Assembly (NCBI RefSeq): GCF_020075705.1
Contig: NZ_JAIQUM010000003.1
Location: 94,547-158,546, forward strand
DNA from: Metabacillus rhizolycopersici
Lineage (GTDB): Bacteria; Bacillota; Bacilli; Bacillales; Bacillaceae
Direction: 5' to 3'
Length of the DNA: 64,000 nt
Shown here: positions 55,262 to 64,000 of the stretch, in pieces
Layout of the letters: every line of letters starts with the position of its first letter
Position numbering within the stretch: position 1 is the first letter of the stretch
The notes under the pieces: generated by a model
Seen by the model: only the letters and a program-made list of their open reading frames with translations
What the model was told of the DNA's origin: nothing
The model's database searches: none
Program-made: the position numbers and the translations under genes

Positions 55262-55689
55262 TTTTGCTCCTCCTTATATGTAATCATTAGTTTATGTACA
55301 TGCGTTTCATTTTCATCTATTTTCAAATCATATAAAATAATGAGCTTACCTTCAAGCTCATGTTGATCAAATGATAACGATTCTGTATGTGTTTCTAACT
55401 GAAGTTTTCCAAAAGGGGTCGAGTAATCTGTTAGGGTTAGCGTTCCGAGCCTAAAACGTTGCTTCATTGTCACAGCTCCTGAGCGCATAACAACGACGTC
55501 ATTTTCAGCTATTTTGACAGTTGTTTTGACAAAGCCAAGCTCATGCTTTTCTTCATAGCGTACGTAAATCGTCTTCCCTTTTAGAAAATATTCTCCGGTT
55601 GTCGTTACTTCAATGGTTTCTATTTCTTTGTCATGCTGACTTTGGATTTCCGATAAAACGTGGATTTTAATAGGTGTGCTTTTTGACAT
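55258..55689 (-). CDS. ywiB: YwiB family protein (DUF1934)
   Basis: A 143-aa beta-rich protein of the YwiB family, which has a calycin-like barrel by family knowledge. The motif [18 protein letters not shown] and the later [17 protein letters not shown] segment are typical. The function is unknown. It is translationally coupled to argS (ATGA overlap), an association conserved in Bacillus. Confidence 0.88.
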   Translation of the reverse strand: MSKSTPIKIHVLSEIQSQHDKEIETIEVTTTGEYFLKGKTIYVRYEEKHELGFVKTTVKIAENDVVVMRSGAVTMKQRFRLGTLTLTDYSTPFGKLQLETHTESLSFDQHELEGKLIILYDLKIDENETHVHKLMITYKEEQK

Positions 55690-55867
55690 ATAGACACTCC
55701 CTTTTCATCTACCTACTTAACTTTAATAGTATAAGGAACGATTTGCAACTTCGCAAGGGGGAATATGGGGTTGTTTGTTCCTCAGCTTACCAACATTCAC
55801 TTTAAAATAAAAAACAGCAAACACAGGCAAATTAATTATTTATGATCTCTCTAAAACAAAAGGCTAC
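55690..55867. other. Upstream region of the ywiB-argS operon
   Basis: About 180 bp that should hold the ywiB-argS promoter. No repeats or further genes are seen. The stretch 55922-56065, next to the collagen-like gene, is likewise featureless. Confidence 0.4.
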
Positions 55868-55921
55868 AAAGAGACTCACTCAAATGCGATTGTATAACAG
55901 CTAATTTGACTGAGCCTCTTT
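55868..55921 (-). terminator. Hairpin after the collagen-like gene
   Basis: An 18-base arm (55868-55885) pairs with 55904-55921 with two mismatches. It could end transcripts of the collagen-like gene, 145 bases past its stop. Confidence 0.55.
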
Positions 55922-56065
55922 TATCAGTGTTTATTTACATTCATGTTCATCCAAAAAGCAAAACTTATACACTCTGTTTTTCAACCTATTTCTTTTCTTT
56001 AAGAATATTATGAGGAAAAGTCTAGAATTTCTACTCTAATAATAAGATGAATCGACTAAAACCAT

Positions 56066-57454
56066 CTATAAAATACATTTTACGGTTAATGAGGATTCTA
56101 AATATTCTGGGCAACCGTTGCTTTCTATCGCTCTAATACTAATTACATCTCCTTCACTTACATGGCTTTGAACTATTTTTCCTATTGTTAGAGTGACTGT
56201 CGTTATCTTACCAACACTAGCTTGGAACCTAGAACCTGAAATAAAATTATCTCCATTGTAAATTCCGAAAATGACTGATTCGTTCCCCGGACTTAGTCTA
56301 ACGGTAACATTTGCTGTTATTTCATATACACCAGCGGTTAATAACGTAATAGAATTTGCGGTAATATCTAGAGCAGCGCCTACCGCTGGTCCCATGGAGT
56401 CGAATTCAAGATTTTCCCCTTCAATAATAGGATGTAATTTTACATCTGTGTACAAAGATCCGAATGCCAAAATACCTCCTGAAGGTCCTCGCTTCCCCTG
56501 AGGTCCTCTGTCTCCTTTTGGACCTTGTGACCCTGGTTCTCCCTTTGGACCTTGTGATCCGGGTTCTCCTTTTGGACCTCGTGACCCTGGTTCTCCCTTT
56601 GGACCTTGTGATCCGGGTTCTCCTTTTGGACCTTGTGACCCTGGTTCTCCCTTTGGACCTTGTGATCCGGGTTCTCCTTTTGGACCTTGTGACCCTGGTT
56701 CTCCCTTTGGACCTTGTGATCCGGGTTCTCCTTTTGGACCTTGTAATCCGGGTTCTCCTTTTGGACCTTGTAATCCGGGTTCTCCCTTTGGACCTTGTGA
56801 TCCCGCTTCTCCTTTTGGACCTTGTGATCCGGGTTCTCCTTTTGGACCTTGTGATCCGGGTTCTCCTTTTGGTCCTTGTGATCCGGGTTCTCCCTTTGGA
56901 CCTTGTGATCCGGGTTCTCCCTTTGGACCTTTTGACCCTGGTTCTCCTTTTGGACCTTTTGATCCGGGTTCTCCCTTTGGACCTTTTGATCCCGCTTCTC
57001 CCTTTGGACCTTGTGATCCGGGTTCTCCTTTTGGACCTTGTGATCCCGCTTCTCCTTTTGGACCTTGTGACCCTGGTTCTCCTTTTGGACCTTGTGACCC
57101 TGGTTCTCCCTGTGGTCCTTGTGACCCCGCTTCTCCCTGTGGTCCTTGTGATCCGGGTTCTCCCTGTGGTCCTTGTGACCCTGCTGGTCCCTGTGGTCCT
57201 TGTGACCCTGGTTCTCCCTGTGGTCCTTGTGATCCTGCTGGTCCCCGTGGTCCCTGTGACCCTGGTTCTCCCTTTGGACCTCGGGATCCTGCTGGTCCCT
57301 GTGGTCCTGGTCGTCCTTGAAATCCACGCGGTCCTCTTGGACCTTTCTCACAAATGCATTTATGTTTCTCGCATTTATGTTTCTCGCATTTATGTTCAAT
57401 TTCTTGGTTTTTATTTTTCCTACACCGAGGACAATTACAATTTTCACTGTTCAC
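56066..57454 (-). CDS. Collagen-like protein with BclA-type C-terminal domain
   Basis: A probable surface or spore-surface filament protein, 462 aa. The first 37 residues are Cys-, His- and Lys-rich (CNCPRCRK, then three HKCEK-type repeats) with no signal peptide. Residues about 38-326 are an uninterrupted Gly-X-Y tract of about 96 triplets, mostly the nonapeptide GPKGEPGSQ. Residues about 327-462 form a beta-rich C1q/TNF-like domain ([20 protein letters not shown]), as in the trimerising tip of BclA. The start is GTG with AAGGAGG seven to eight bases upstream. A CATACTTTA on the minus strand (57484-57492) could be a sigma-E/K -10 box, but the -35 is unclear. Confidence 0.88.
   Translation of the reverse strand: MNSENCNCPRCRKNKNQEIEHKCEKHKCEKHKCICEKGPRGPRGFQGRPGPQGPAGSRGPKGEPGSQGPRGPAGSQGPQGEPGSQGPQGPAGSQGPQGEPGSQGPQGEAGSQGPQGEPGSQGPKGEPGSQGPKGEAGSQGPKGEPGSQGPKGEAGSKGPKGEPGSKGPKGEPGSKGPKGEPGSQGPKGEPGSQGPKGEPGSQGPKGEPGSQGPKGEAGSQGPKGEPGLQGPKGEPGLQGPKGEPGSQGPKGEPGSQGPKGEPGSQGPKGEPGSQGPKGEPGSQGPKGEPGSRGPKGEPGSQGPKGEPGSQGPKGDRGPQGKRGPSGGILAFGSLYTDVKLHPIIEGENLEFDSMGPAVGAALDITANSITLLTAGVYEITANVTVRLSPGNESVIFGIYNGDNFISGSRFQASVGKITTVTLTIGKIVQSHVSEGDVISIRAIESNGCPEYLESSLTVKCIL
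56477..57343 (-). repeat. Tandem 9-bp/27-bp repeats coding for the Gly-X-Y tract
   Basis: The tract is built from a 27-bp unit coding GPKGEPGSQ, with 9-bp sub-periodicity. Near-identical neighbouring units imply recent slippage or unequal exchange. All other frames also stay open here, which is a by-product of the period. Confidence 0.9.
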
Positions 57455-57578
57455 AGAAAATCCTCCTTTTTTCTACTCCTCAATAAAGTATGATAATTGA
57501 CCTAATTGTTGAATTTTCCCAAAGAAATAATGATACGTTTTTTAAAACAACATTTATCAGAGGGTATACTTTTCAAAA

Positions 57579-57652
57579 GGCTGTTTTCTAAATGATTGTT
57601 GTTTTTTGATGGGCTAGAAGCCCGAAGCAATGGAAAAGGAGCCAAAGTGCTC
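57579..57652 (+). mobile_element. R2 MITE-like element, copy C (left end only)
   Basis: GGCTGTTTTCTAAATGATTG, then gatgggctagaagcccga and ccaaagtg, follow copy A (45467) closely for about 74 bp. No matching right end is found in the next 200 bp. Confidence 0.7.
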
Positions 57653-57779
57653 ACTAATAAAGGGGGTTCCAGAAAAAGGTTAGCTTTCGATAAATAGCCA
57701 ATCTCTTAAGGATTCTCAATACGCTTACCATCAAATTTTACAATTTCATTGACCAGTAGAATCTAAACACAAGTACAAA

Positions 57780-57806
57780 AGGACGAAACCTATGTGGTTT
57801 CGTCCT
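57780..57806 (-). terminator. Terminator of the CAP-domain gene
   Basis: AGGACGAAACC (57780-57790) pairs perfectly with GGTTTCGTCCT (57796-57806). TTTTGTAC follows on the minus strand. Confidence 0.88.
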
Positions 57807-57860
57807 CAAATATATACAGTATGTTTTTTCCTCGAAGTGGAATCTAGTTGATGCTAGTCG

Positions 57861-58622
57861 TTATTTCCCGATAAATTGTTGAGTCCAGTAGTTTCCATTT
57901 GCTACATGACCAACACCAATATGAGTAAAGCTTGAACTTAAAATATTCTGACGATGACCAGCACTATTCATCCAAGCGTTAACGACCTCTTCTGGTGAAC
58001 GTTGACCTTTTGCAATGTTTTCTCCTGCTGTTTTATATGTGATGCCAAATTTCTTCATCATATCAAATGGAGATCCATAACTTGGACTAGTATGTGAGAA
58101 ATAATTGTTTTTTTGCATGTCCGATGATTTCTCACGAGCAACCTTACTTAATGAAAGATCAACTTTAAGTGCTGGTAGTCCATTTTTTACTCGTTGCTGA
58201 TTTGTTAAATCTACTACTTTTTGTTCGTATGCACTTAGTTTATATGCAGACTGGTTTGTTTGATTCGGTTGTTGAGAAGCTTGAGGTTGCTTGACAGCTG
58301 GTTGTTGGGATGTTACTGGTGTTGCTTTTTTAACTACCTTCGCTTGAACTGGTTGACTTTTTTGTTGCTGGGATGCTACCGGTGTTGCCTTTTTAACTAT
58401 CTTAATTTGAACTGGCTGACTTGTTGATTGCTTTACTTGGTAGTTTTGTAGATTTATCTTTACTAGTTGATTAATTTGATCTGAATTACTATTCCCTGAA
58501 TAATAATATACTTTTGCCTCTGTTTTCGTATTATTTGAAGCTGCGTCTGCTTGATTTGCGATCGGATTTGCCATTAATAGAGCGATTCCCGCAACTACTG
58601 ACACTATCACTTTTTTCTTCAT
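57861..58622 (-). CDS. Secreted CAP/SCP-domain protein, YkwD-like
   Basis: An extracellular protein of 253 aa. A signal peptide (MKKKVIVSVVAGIALLMANP, cleavage probably after ADA near residue 27) is followed by a Gln/Pro/Val-rich linker holding two QPVQ(I/A)K(I/V)VKKATPV repeats. The CAP domain covers about residues 128-253, with SHTSPSYGSPFDMMKKFG, AGENIAKGQ and SAGHRQNILSSSFTHIGVG. The role of bacterial CAP proteins is mostly unknown. The start is ATG 58622, after AAGGAGGATGG; the longer frame begins upstream of that site. Confidence 0.88.
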   Translation of the reverse strand: MKKKVIVSVVAGIALLMANPIANQADAASNNTKTEAKVYYYSGNSNSDQINQLVKINLQNYQVKQSTSQPVQIKIVKKATPVASQQQKSQPVQAKVVKKATPVTSQQPAVKQPQASQQPNQTNQSAYKLSAYEQKVVDLTNQQRVKNGLPALKVDLSLSKVAREKSSDMQKNNYFSHTSPSYGSPFDMMKKFGITYKTAGENIAKGQRSPEEVVNAWMNSAGHRQNILSSSFTHIGVGHVANGNYWTQQFIGK

Positions 58623-58962
58623 TTGCTTCCATCCTCCTTGATTGTTCACTTAATTCGCATCTATCGTAACATGCATTTTTTTGTAATATTACAGGCAAGA
58701 TTTAGCAATTTATTTTTCCATTCTTGGTAATAGGAGAATTGACTTATCCACTACTCCTTTATTAACTCCCTCTATTAATCTTTTAGTAGAACATGATAAA
58801 CCTATCTAAAAATAGTAAAATAATCACTACCATTGTAATAATTTGGTTACCAATGCGAAAACATATTCTTTTTCTCCTATTGACACCTTTCTACAAACCC
58901 AAGCTTTGTTACAGATATAACTAGGATGTTACAAAATTTAAGGTTAAGCTCCGTTCACAGAA

Positions 58963-59136
58963 CAAAAGCGGAAGCGCCTTGATCAGCCTCAGGCATAGCA
59001 TAAGACGCTTTTGAATAGAAGGCGTACTTTGCCTTCAATTCAAAAGTGGCTTATGACCTCGAGGGGCTAGGCGCTTACGCTTGCTGTCGTGCACTTATCC
59101 ACAGTACAAGAATTTTATAATTTCCTAAACAACAAA
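58963..59136 (+). repeat. R1 repeat, copy 24, fused to the DnaA-box tail (R5 copy 2)
   Basis: The R1 body has the tip stem cttttgaat/attcaaaag and ends gctaggcgcttacgctt. Instead of the AT tail it continues tgtcgtgcacttatccacag, then tacaagaatttt and tttcctaaac, as at 15053-15106. TTATCCACA lies at 59095-59103. Confidence 0.88.
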
Positions 59137-59139
59137 AAA

Positions 59140-59168
59140 GAGCCTGACACCTTTATATTGTCAGACTC
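59140..59168 (-). terminator. speB terminator
   Basis: GAGCCTGACA (59140-59149) pairs with TGTCAGACTC (59159-59168) with one mismatch. TTTTTT follows on the minus strand. Confidence 0.85.
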
Positions 59169-59184
59169 CTCACTGTTACGATTA

Positions 59185-60066
59185 TTACCCTTTCTTCTGT
59201 ACCCAGCCTAAGATCATTTCTCTTAAAATCTTACTAGCTGTGTTAGCTGTTTGCTCAGAAGAATCATAAATTGGTGCAACCTCTACTAAATCAGAACCGA
59301 CTACGCGGACATCCGATTTTGCAATTTCATGAATCGATGCTAGAAGCTCTTTAGATGTAATTCCTCCTGCATCAACTGTTCCTGTACCTGGTGCATGTGC
59401 TGGATCTAGAACGTCGATATCAATCGTTACGTAAACAGGACGACCCGCAAGCTTTGGTAAAACTTCCTTTAATGGTTCAAGGACATCAAATTTAGCGATG
59501 TGCATGCCAACTTCTTTTGCCCATTGGAACTCTTCTTTCATTCCAGAACGAATGCCAAATGAGTAGACATTTGTTGGTCCGATTAAATCAGCAATTTTTT
59601 TAATCGGAGTTGAATGTGATAATGGTTCACCTTCATATTCATCACGTAAATCTGTGTGTGCATCCATATGGATAATAGCTAAGTCAGGGTATTTTTTGTA
59701 CATAGCTTTCATAACCGGCCATGATACTAAATGTTCGCCACCCATTCCTAGAGGATATTTATCATCAGCTAGTAATTGGTCAATGTATTCCTCAATCATA
59801 TCAATGCTTCTTTGCGGATTACCGAATGGCAATGGAATATCACCAGCATCGTAATACTTTACTTCATCTAGTTCACGATCTAAATATGCGCTGTATTCCT
59901 CAAGTCCAATTGATACTTCACGAATCCGCGCTGGGCCAAAGCGTGAGCCTGGTCTGTAGCTAACTGTCCAGTCCATTGGCATCCCGTAAATGACCGCTTC
60001 ACTTTCTTCATAATTAGGGTGACTTTTGATAAATACATTTCCTGAATAGGCTTCATCAAATTTCAT
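59185..60066 (-). CDS. speB: Agmatinase
   Basis: It hydrolyses agmatine to putrescine and urea, using two Mn2+. It is 293 aa. Metal ligands are in GMGGEHLVSWP (His, near residue 110), IIHMDAHTDLRDE (Asp-His-Asp) and TIDIDVLDPAHAPGTGT. It is downstream of speE, but a 472-bp gap filled by three R1 copies separates them. Confidence 0.95.
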   Translation of the reverse strand: MKFDEAYSGNVFIKSHPNYEESEAVIYGMPMDWTVSYRPGSRFGPARIREVSIGLEEYSAYLDRELDEVKYYDAGDIPLPFGNPQRSIDMIEEYIDQLLADDKYPLGMGGEHLVSWPVMKAMYKKYPDLAIIHMDAHTDLRDEYEGEPLSHSTPIKKIADLIGPTNVYSFGIRSGMKEEFQWAKEVGMHIAKFDVLEPLKEVLPKLAGRPVYVTIDIDVLDPAHAPGTGTVDAGGITSKELLASIHEIAKSDVRVVGSDLVEVAPIYDSSEQTANTASKILREMILGWVQKKG

Positions 60067-60145
60067 GATCGTTTCCTCCTAAAAAAAAGTGAGAGGCATA
60101 TCCCCTCACTTTGAACAGTATTTTTTGATTTACTAGAAATTATGT

Positions 60146-60285
60146 GGTTTTGAATTAGTTTTCGTGTCTAGCTTCAGCACCTAGCTCCTCGAGTCATAAG
60201 TCAATCCGTAATTGAAGGCAAAGTACGCCTTCTATTACGGCTCGTCTTATGCTTGTCGGGTCTGAGCAAGGCGCTTCCGCTTTTC
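60146..60285 (-). repeat. R1 repeat, copy 25 (reversed)
   Basis: The tip stem is gccgtaat/attacgg. The middle arm agaccc faces ggagct, one change from copy 26. It keeps the start of the AT tail (tagacacgaaaactaattc). It is the last of three tandem copies with a 125-bp period. Confidence 0.88.
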
Positions 60286-60286
60286 G

Positions 60287-60410
60287 TTGTGTCTAGCTTC
60301 AGCGCCTAGACCCTCGAGTCATAAGTCAATCCGTAATTGAAGGCAAAGTACGCCTTCTATTACGGCTCGTCTTATGCTTGTCGGGTCTGAGCAAGGCGCT
60401 TCCGCTTTTC
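60287..60410 (-). repeat. R1 repeat, copy 26 (reversed)
   Basis: The middle stem agacccga/tcgagggtct is fully paired, and the tip stem is gccgtaat/attacgg. The short-tail form joins copy 25 through acaac. Confidence 0.9.
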
Positions 60411-60411
60411 G

Positions 60412-60535
60412 TTGTGTCTAGCTTCAGCACCTAGACCCTCGAGTCATAAGTCAATCCGTAATTGAAGGCAAAGTGCGCCTTCTATTACGGCTCGCCTTAT
60501 GCTTGTCGGGTCTGAGCAAGGCGCTTCCGCTTTTC
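60412..60535 (-). repeat. R1 repeat, copy 27 (reversed)
   Basis: It begins three bases after the speE stop codon, in the sense direction of the spe transcript. Middle and tip stems are as in copy 26. Confidence 0.9.
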
Positions 60536-60538
60536 GTA

Positions 60539-61369
60539 TTATTTAATTAAATCACTAACAAACTTCGGTAAAACAAAGCTAGCTTTGTGCAATTCTTTCG
60601 TGTAATATTTCGTTTCAATTTCATGGAAGCGGTCTTCGCTAACTTCAATTGGATCATATCTTTTTGATCCGATTGTGAATGTCCATAAGCCACTTGGGTA
60701 TGTTGGAATGTTCGCAGTGTAAAGACGTGTGATTGGGAAGATTTCTTTTACATCACGTTGAACATTTGTGATTAGCTCTGGTGTGAACCATGGGTTATCT
60801 GTTTGAGCTACGAAAATACCGTCTTCTTTAAGCGCTTTTGAAATACCAGCATAGAAGCCTTTTGTGAATAGGTTAACAGCAGGTCCCATTGGTTCAGTAG
60901 AATCTACCATAATAACGTCATATTCATTTTCGCTTTCTGCAATGTGCATGAAGCCGTCCCCAACTTTTACTTCAACGCGTGGATCGTCAAGCTTTCCTGC
61001 AATTTCAGGAAGGAATTTTTTTGAATACTCGATAACCTTGCCATCGATATCAACAAGTGTTGCTTTCTTCACTTGAGGATGCTTCAACACTTCACGGATA
61101 ACACCGCCATCTCCACCACCTACAACAAGAACGTTTTCAGGGTTAGGATGAGTAAATAAAGGAACGTGAGCTACCATTTCATGATAAACAAATTCATCCT
61201 TTTGAGAAGTCATCACCATTCCATCAAGGAAAAGCATATTACCGAATTCTTCTGTTTCAACCATTTCTAAATATTGAAAATCTGTTTGCTCTGTATGTAA
61301 CGTTTGTTTAATTTTTAACGTAATCCCAAAATTCTTTGTTTGTTTTTCTGTGTACCATAATTCACTCAT
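60539..61369 (-). CDS. speE: Spermidine synthase
   Basis: It transfers aminopropyl from decarboxylated SAM to putrescine. It is 276 aa, as in B. subtilis. The SAM-fold motif [18 protein letters not shown] is near residue 80, and the active-site Asp is in [12 protein letters not shown]. The ATG at 61369 ([10 protein letters not shown]) is spaced from AAGGATG; the in-frame ATG at 61378 overlaps that site. It is upstream of speB. Confidence 0.95.
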   Translation of the reverse strand: MSELWYTEKQTKNFGITLKIKQTLHTEQTDFQYLEMVETEEFGNMLFLDGMVMTSQKDEFVYHEMVAHVPLFTHPNPENVLVVGGGDGGVIREVLKHPQVKKATLVDIDGKVIEYSKKFLPEIAGKLDDPRVEVKVGDGFMHIAESENEYDVIMVDSTEPMGPAVNLFTKGFYAGISKALKEDGIFVAQTDNPWFTPELITNVQRDVKEIFPITRLYTANIPTYPSGLWTFTIGSKRYDPIEVSEDRFHEIETKYYTKELHKASFVLPKFVSDLIK

Positions 61370-61738
61370 GATTATCATCCTTTCAGCGTATCGCTCTCTA
61401 CTTTCTATTTATCCCAATTACTTACAGGTAAAAACCTAAAAGCGAAGAATTTGTGTATGTAACTTGTTTTCTTATTTTAACCGGCGAGTCCTTTGAACAT
61501 CCGGAAAATGAAATAATAAATTCTTAAGACTTTGGGTAAGCACCTTATGTATCTTTTAGGCTGACCTGAGCGATTTTGCTTTCATATTAAGAAACCTAAA
61601 AAAAGTATAGATGAATCTAGACAAATTGCAAGATGAATTTCAAGACTTTTTATCAAAATGTTTAAAAAGCTTAAAAATAACTTATAATGGCTAACAGTGT
61701 CCATGTACAGATTCTTATCTAGAACGGAGGTGCGCAGG
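61370..61738. other. Divergent promoter region between speE and pbpG
   Basis: About 370 AT-rich bases. TATAAT at 61683-61688 (plus) is a possible -10 for pbpG. A forespore sigma-F/G site, expected for pbpG by homology, was not convincingly found. No repeats are seen. Confidence 0.4.
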
Positions 61739-63802
61739 ATGGATATTATTACACCTAAACGAATTCGGATAACGTTAAAAACAATACGTGCTATCACGTT
61801 TATTAGTCTACTATTATTAATCCTTTTTTCGAGCATCGTTCTTAGTATTGTTTTGTATGCAAAATGGCAAGGGCCTCCTTCTTTAACAGTGCCACAATCA
61901 ACGATTATTTATGCAAGTGATGGGGCAAAGATAGGAGAATTACACAATGGTCAAAAACGCTATTGGGTAAGCCTTGATGATATTTCTGACTCTGTCCTGC
62001 AAGCAACGATCGCCATTGAGGACCGTAGTTTCTATGACCATCATGGTTTTGATTATAAAAGGATTGCAGGAGCCGCTTTAGCTGATTTAAAGGCGATGTC
62101 AAAGGTACAGGGAGCTAGTACGATTACCCAGCAATATGCTCGTAATCTATTTTTACAGCATGAAAAAACATGGCAACGGAAAGCAACGGAAGCTCTCTAT
62201 ACGATACGATTAGAACAGAATTATAGTAAGGATGAAATTCTAGAGGGTTATTTAAATACGATTTATTATGGACATGGCGTTTATGGAATCGAGGCTGCGG
62301 CTAACTATTACTTTGGAAAGAGCGCGAGGCAGCTCTCATTAGCAGAAGCGGCGATGCTTGCAGGCATTCCGAAAGGTCCTACCCTTTATTCTCCCTATGC
62401 CAATCAAGAAAAGGCAAAAGAAAGACAAAAACTCATTTTGAAAACAATGGAAGAGAATGGGTATATCACCACGAAGCAGCTAAATCAGGCCGTTCATGAA
62501 AACCTTGTTTATCTCACAAGGGCTGAAGAAGCCCAAAAGAGTATAGCACCTTATTTTCAAGATGCTATGATGAGTTCTTTAGTTGATAAATTACAGATCG
62601 ATGAGCAAACAATTCAAACTAAAGGGTTAAAAATTTATACGACATTGGATGCAAGCATGCAAAAGATTGCAGAGGACATTGTCGAGAATTCAATCGAGGA
62701 CAAATCGGAAATTCAAGCTGGTTTTGTAGCAATTGATCCAAAAACAGGGTATGTTAAGGCATTGATTGGTGGGCGAGATTACGGAAAAAGTCCCTTCAAT
62801 CGCGCAACACAAGCGAAAAGGCAGCCAGGTTCAACGATAAAGCCTTTATTATATTATGAGGCAATCAACAATGGATTTACCCCATCAACTGAAATGATGA
62901 GTGAACCAACGTCCTTTGCATATGATGATGGGATGGCAACCTATAAACCTAGCAACTATAACGATTATTATGCGAATGACTTTATTACAATGCTCCAGGC
63001 CATCGCTCTGTCTGATAACATCTACGCTGTGAAAACTCATATCTTTCTCGGAATGGAGATGTTGGTGAAAGCTGGTGAGCAATTTGGTCTTCAAACGAAA
63101 ATCAAAGAAGTCCCTTCAGCAGCATTAGGTACATCACCCGTCCGATTAATTGATATTGTCAATGCATACGGAATGCTTGAAAATAATGGAAATAAAATCG
63201 AACCTACCTTTGTAACGAAGGTTGAGGATCGAAACGGGGAAGTCATTTATCAAGCAGACAAGAATAATAAACAAGTCTTAAATGAGCAAGCTGCTTTTGT
63301 GACAACTCATATGATGACAGGTATGTTTGATACAAAGTTAAATGATTACACATCTGTTACAGGTCATTCCATTGCTGACTCCTTAACAAGAGACTATGCT
63401 GGAAAGTCAGGGACAACATCTACTGACAGCTGGATGATTGGTTTTTCTCCACAACTAGTTGCTGGTGTATGGACGGGATATGATAAAGGGAAAAAAATTG
63501 AACTCGTTCAAGAGAAAAGCTATGCAAAAACAATTTGGGCTCAGTTCATGGAAAAGGCATTGGAGGATCAATCTGTAAAATCATTTCGACCTCCAGACGG
63601 AGTCACAGGTGTGTATATTAATCCTGCTAGTGGAAAGCTGGCTACTGAGGAGTGTCCAACCAAAAGACTCACTTATTATATCGAGGGCACTGAGCCAACA
63701 GAATATTGTTCAGAACACGTACCAGACGTAAATGAGGATGGAGCCAATGTTCACAAGGAGAAGAAAGAAGGCTGGCTCAAGTTCTTTAAATGGTGGGATT
63801 AA
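61739..63802 (+). CDS. pbpG: Class A penicillin-binding protein PbpG
   Basis: A bifunctional peptidoglycan synthase of 687 aa (B. subtilis PbpG about 691). One membrane helix lies at about residues 19-40. The GT51 glycosyltransferase domain has catalytic E94 (IAIEDRSFYDHHGFD) and GASTITQQ. The transpeptidase domain has S365-x-x-K368 (PGSTIKP), SDN at 425-427 and KSGTT at 556-560. In B. subtilis PbpG is made in the forespore and acts in spore germ-cell wall synthesis. The start is ATG 61739 after CGGAGGTG; 14 in-frame upstream codons are leader. Confidence 0.93.
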   Translation: MDIITPKRIRITLKTIRAITFISLLLLILFSSIVLSIVLYAKWQGPPSLTVPQSTIIYASDGAKIGELHNGQKRYWVSLDDISDSVLQATIAIEDRSFYDHHGFDYKRIAGAALADLKAMSKVQGASTITQQYARNLFLQHEKTWQRKATEALYTIRLEQNYSKDEILEGYLNTIYYGHGVYGIEAAANYYFGKSARQLSLAEAAMLAGIPKGPTLYSPYANQEKAKERQKLILKTMEENGYITTKQLNQAVHENLVYLTRAEEAQKSIAPYFQDAMMSSLVDKLQIDEQTIQTKGLKIYTTLDASMQKIAEDIVENSIEDKSEIQAGFVAIDPKTGYVKALIGGRDYGKSPFNRATQAKRQPGSTIKPLLYYEAINNGFTPSTEMMSEPTSFAYDDGMATYKPSNYNDYYANDFITMLQAIALSDNIYAVKTHIFLGMEMLVKAGEQFGLQTKIKEVPSAALGTSPVRLIDIVNAYGMLENNGNKIEPTFVTKVEDRNGEVIYQADKNNKQVLNEQAAFVTTHMMTGMFDTKLNDYTSVTGHSIADSLTRDYAGKSGTTSTDSWMIGFSPQLVAGVWTGYDKGKKIELVQEKSYAKTIWAQFMEKALEDQSVKSFRPPDGVTGVYINPASGKLATEECPTKRLTYYIEGTEPTEYCSEHVPDVNEDGANVHKEKKEGWLKFFKWWD

Positions 63803-63847
63803 TTGAATGTGAGAGCGCCCTTTTCTTGTTTTCGCTCGGCGCCTAAG

Positions 63848-63873
63848 GAAGTGAAAAACCCCGAACAGAGTTG
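63848..63873 (+). terminator. Possible half terminator at the IS junction
   Basis: gaaaaaccccgaacag looks like the left arm of a common Bacillus terminator whose right arm would be ctgttcggggttttt. The IS end begins right after it, so the hairpin was probably split by insertion; the right arm would lie outside the window. Confidence 0.4.
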
Positions 63874-64000
63874 TGAGGTGACCCCTAAAAGTTAGAGTTT
63901 TATATTAAGCAGCTAATTGGCTGGTATGAATCCGATATTGAACAGGACTCATGCCTGCCAACTTTTGCTTTATACGCTTGGTATTATAATACTCTATATA
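63874..64000 (-). mobile_element. End of an IS3-family element (IS150 group)
   Basis: The terminal inverted repeat tgaggtgacccctaaaagtt starts at about 63874, with the TG tip typical of this group. The transposase C-terminus lies inside it. The element continues beyond the window. Confidence 0.8.
63905..64000 (-). CDS. IS3-family transposase, OrfB C-terminus (partial)
   Basis: The minus strand encodes YIEYYNTKRIKQKLAGMSPV, then QYRIHTSQLAA and a stop (63905-63907). The YYN-x-x-R-x-x-x-K-L-x-GMSPVQYR pattern is the invariant end of IS150-type rve integrases. Only 31 residues are in the window. Confidence 0.88.
   Translation of the reverse strand, partial: YIEYYNTKRIKQKLAGMSPVQYRIHTSQLAA

Noticed and set aside
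56440..57486. Long open frames (over 330 codons) on both strands overlapping the collagen-like gene
   Set aside because: They arise because a 9-bp repeat keeps every frame open. The products are low-complexity and have no ribosome binding site; only the Gly-X-Y frame has one and ends in a folded domain.

Overview
The window is chromosomal DNA of an endospore-forming Firmicute of the family Bacillaceae. The evidence is the sporulation genes (spoIID, spoIIR, spo0F, racA, pbpG), the low-GC coding style, strong AGGAGG-type ribosome binding sites, and a gene order matching the spoIID-to-pbpG stretch of Bacillus subtilis. I cannot name the species. The ATP synthase c subunit has the neutralophile form, with no alkaliphile signature.

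Layout. 1-4.6 kb (minus strand): spoIID, murAA, ywmB, ywzB. 5.1-12.6 kb: the complete F1Fo ATP synthase operon atpIBEFHAGDC, read right to left from one promoter. 12.7-14.9 kb: a secreted Vpr-like subtilisin not found at this place in B. subtilis. 15-25 kb: upp, glyA, ywlG, rpiB, a chemoreceptor relic, ywlE, mntP, ywlC, ywlB, spoIIR, prmC, prfA; four DnaA-box-like sites lie between ywlC and ywlB. 25-39 kb: racA (plus), a 60-aa gene, tdk, rpmE, rho, glpX, murZ, fbaA, spo0F, ywjG (plus), pyrG, rpoE. 39.6-47.9 kb: a fatty-acid degradation block (TetR regulator, two acyl-CoA dehydrogenases, 3-hydroxyacyl-CoA dehydrogenase, thiolase, FadF). 48-55.7 kb: cardiolipin synthase, a small membrane protein, a MetE-like methyltransferase divergent from an MFS carrier, argS, ywiB. 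56-64 kb: a collagen-like BclA-type protein, a secreted CAP-domain protein, speB, speE, pbpG, and the end of an IS3-family element.

The genes are largely conventional. The unusual content is intergenic: a dense set of structured repeats. R1 is a 105-205 bp multi-arm hairpin, about 25 copies, with extensive compensatory changes in its stems. R2 is a MITE-like element with inverted ends and exact 8-bp target duplications. R3 is an ACTGGCAGT hairpin, two full copies and one half. R4 is a degenerate 21-bp periodic array at four loci that share a core. A fifth short repeat carries a perfect DnaA box. These families fill most of the long gaps, and some copies sit inside operons (atpG-atpD, speE-speB, thl operon) or between a gene and its terminator (ywjG).

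How the genes combine: cell envelope (murAA, murZ, pbpG, cls), energy (atp), one-carbon and nucleotide salvage (glyA, upp, tdk, pyrG), translation and transcription (prfA, prmC, rpmE, argS, ywlC, rho, rpoE), gluconeogenesis (glpX, fbaA), beta-oxidation under a TetR repressor whose likely operators are visible, and polyamines (speE, speB). Start sites were moved from the longest open frame wherever a ribosome binding site decided the matter.
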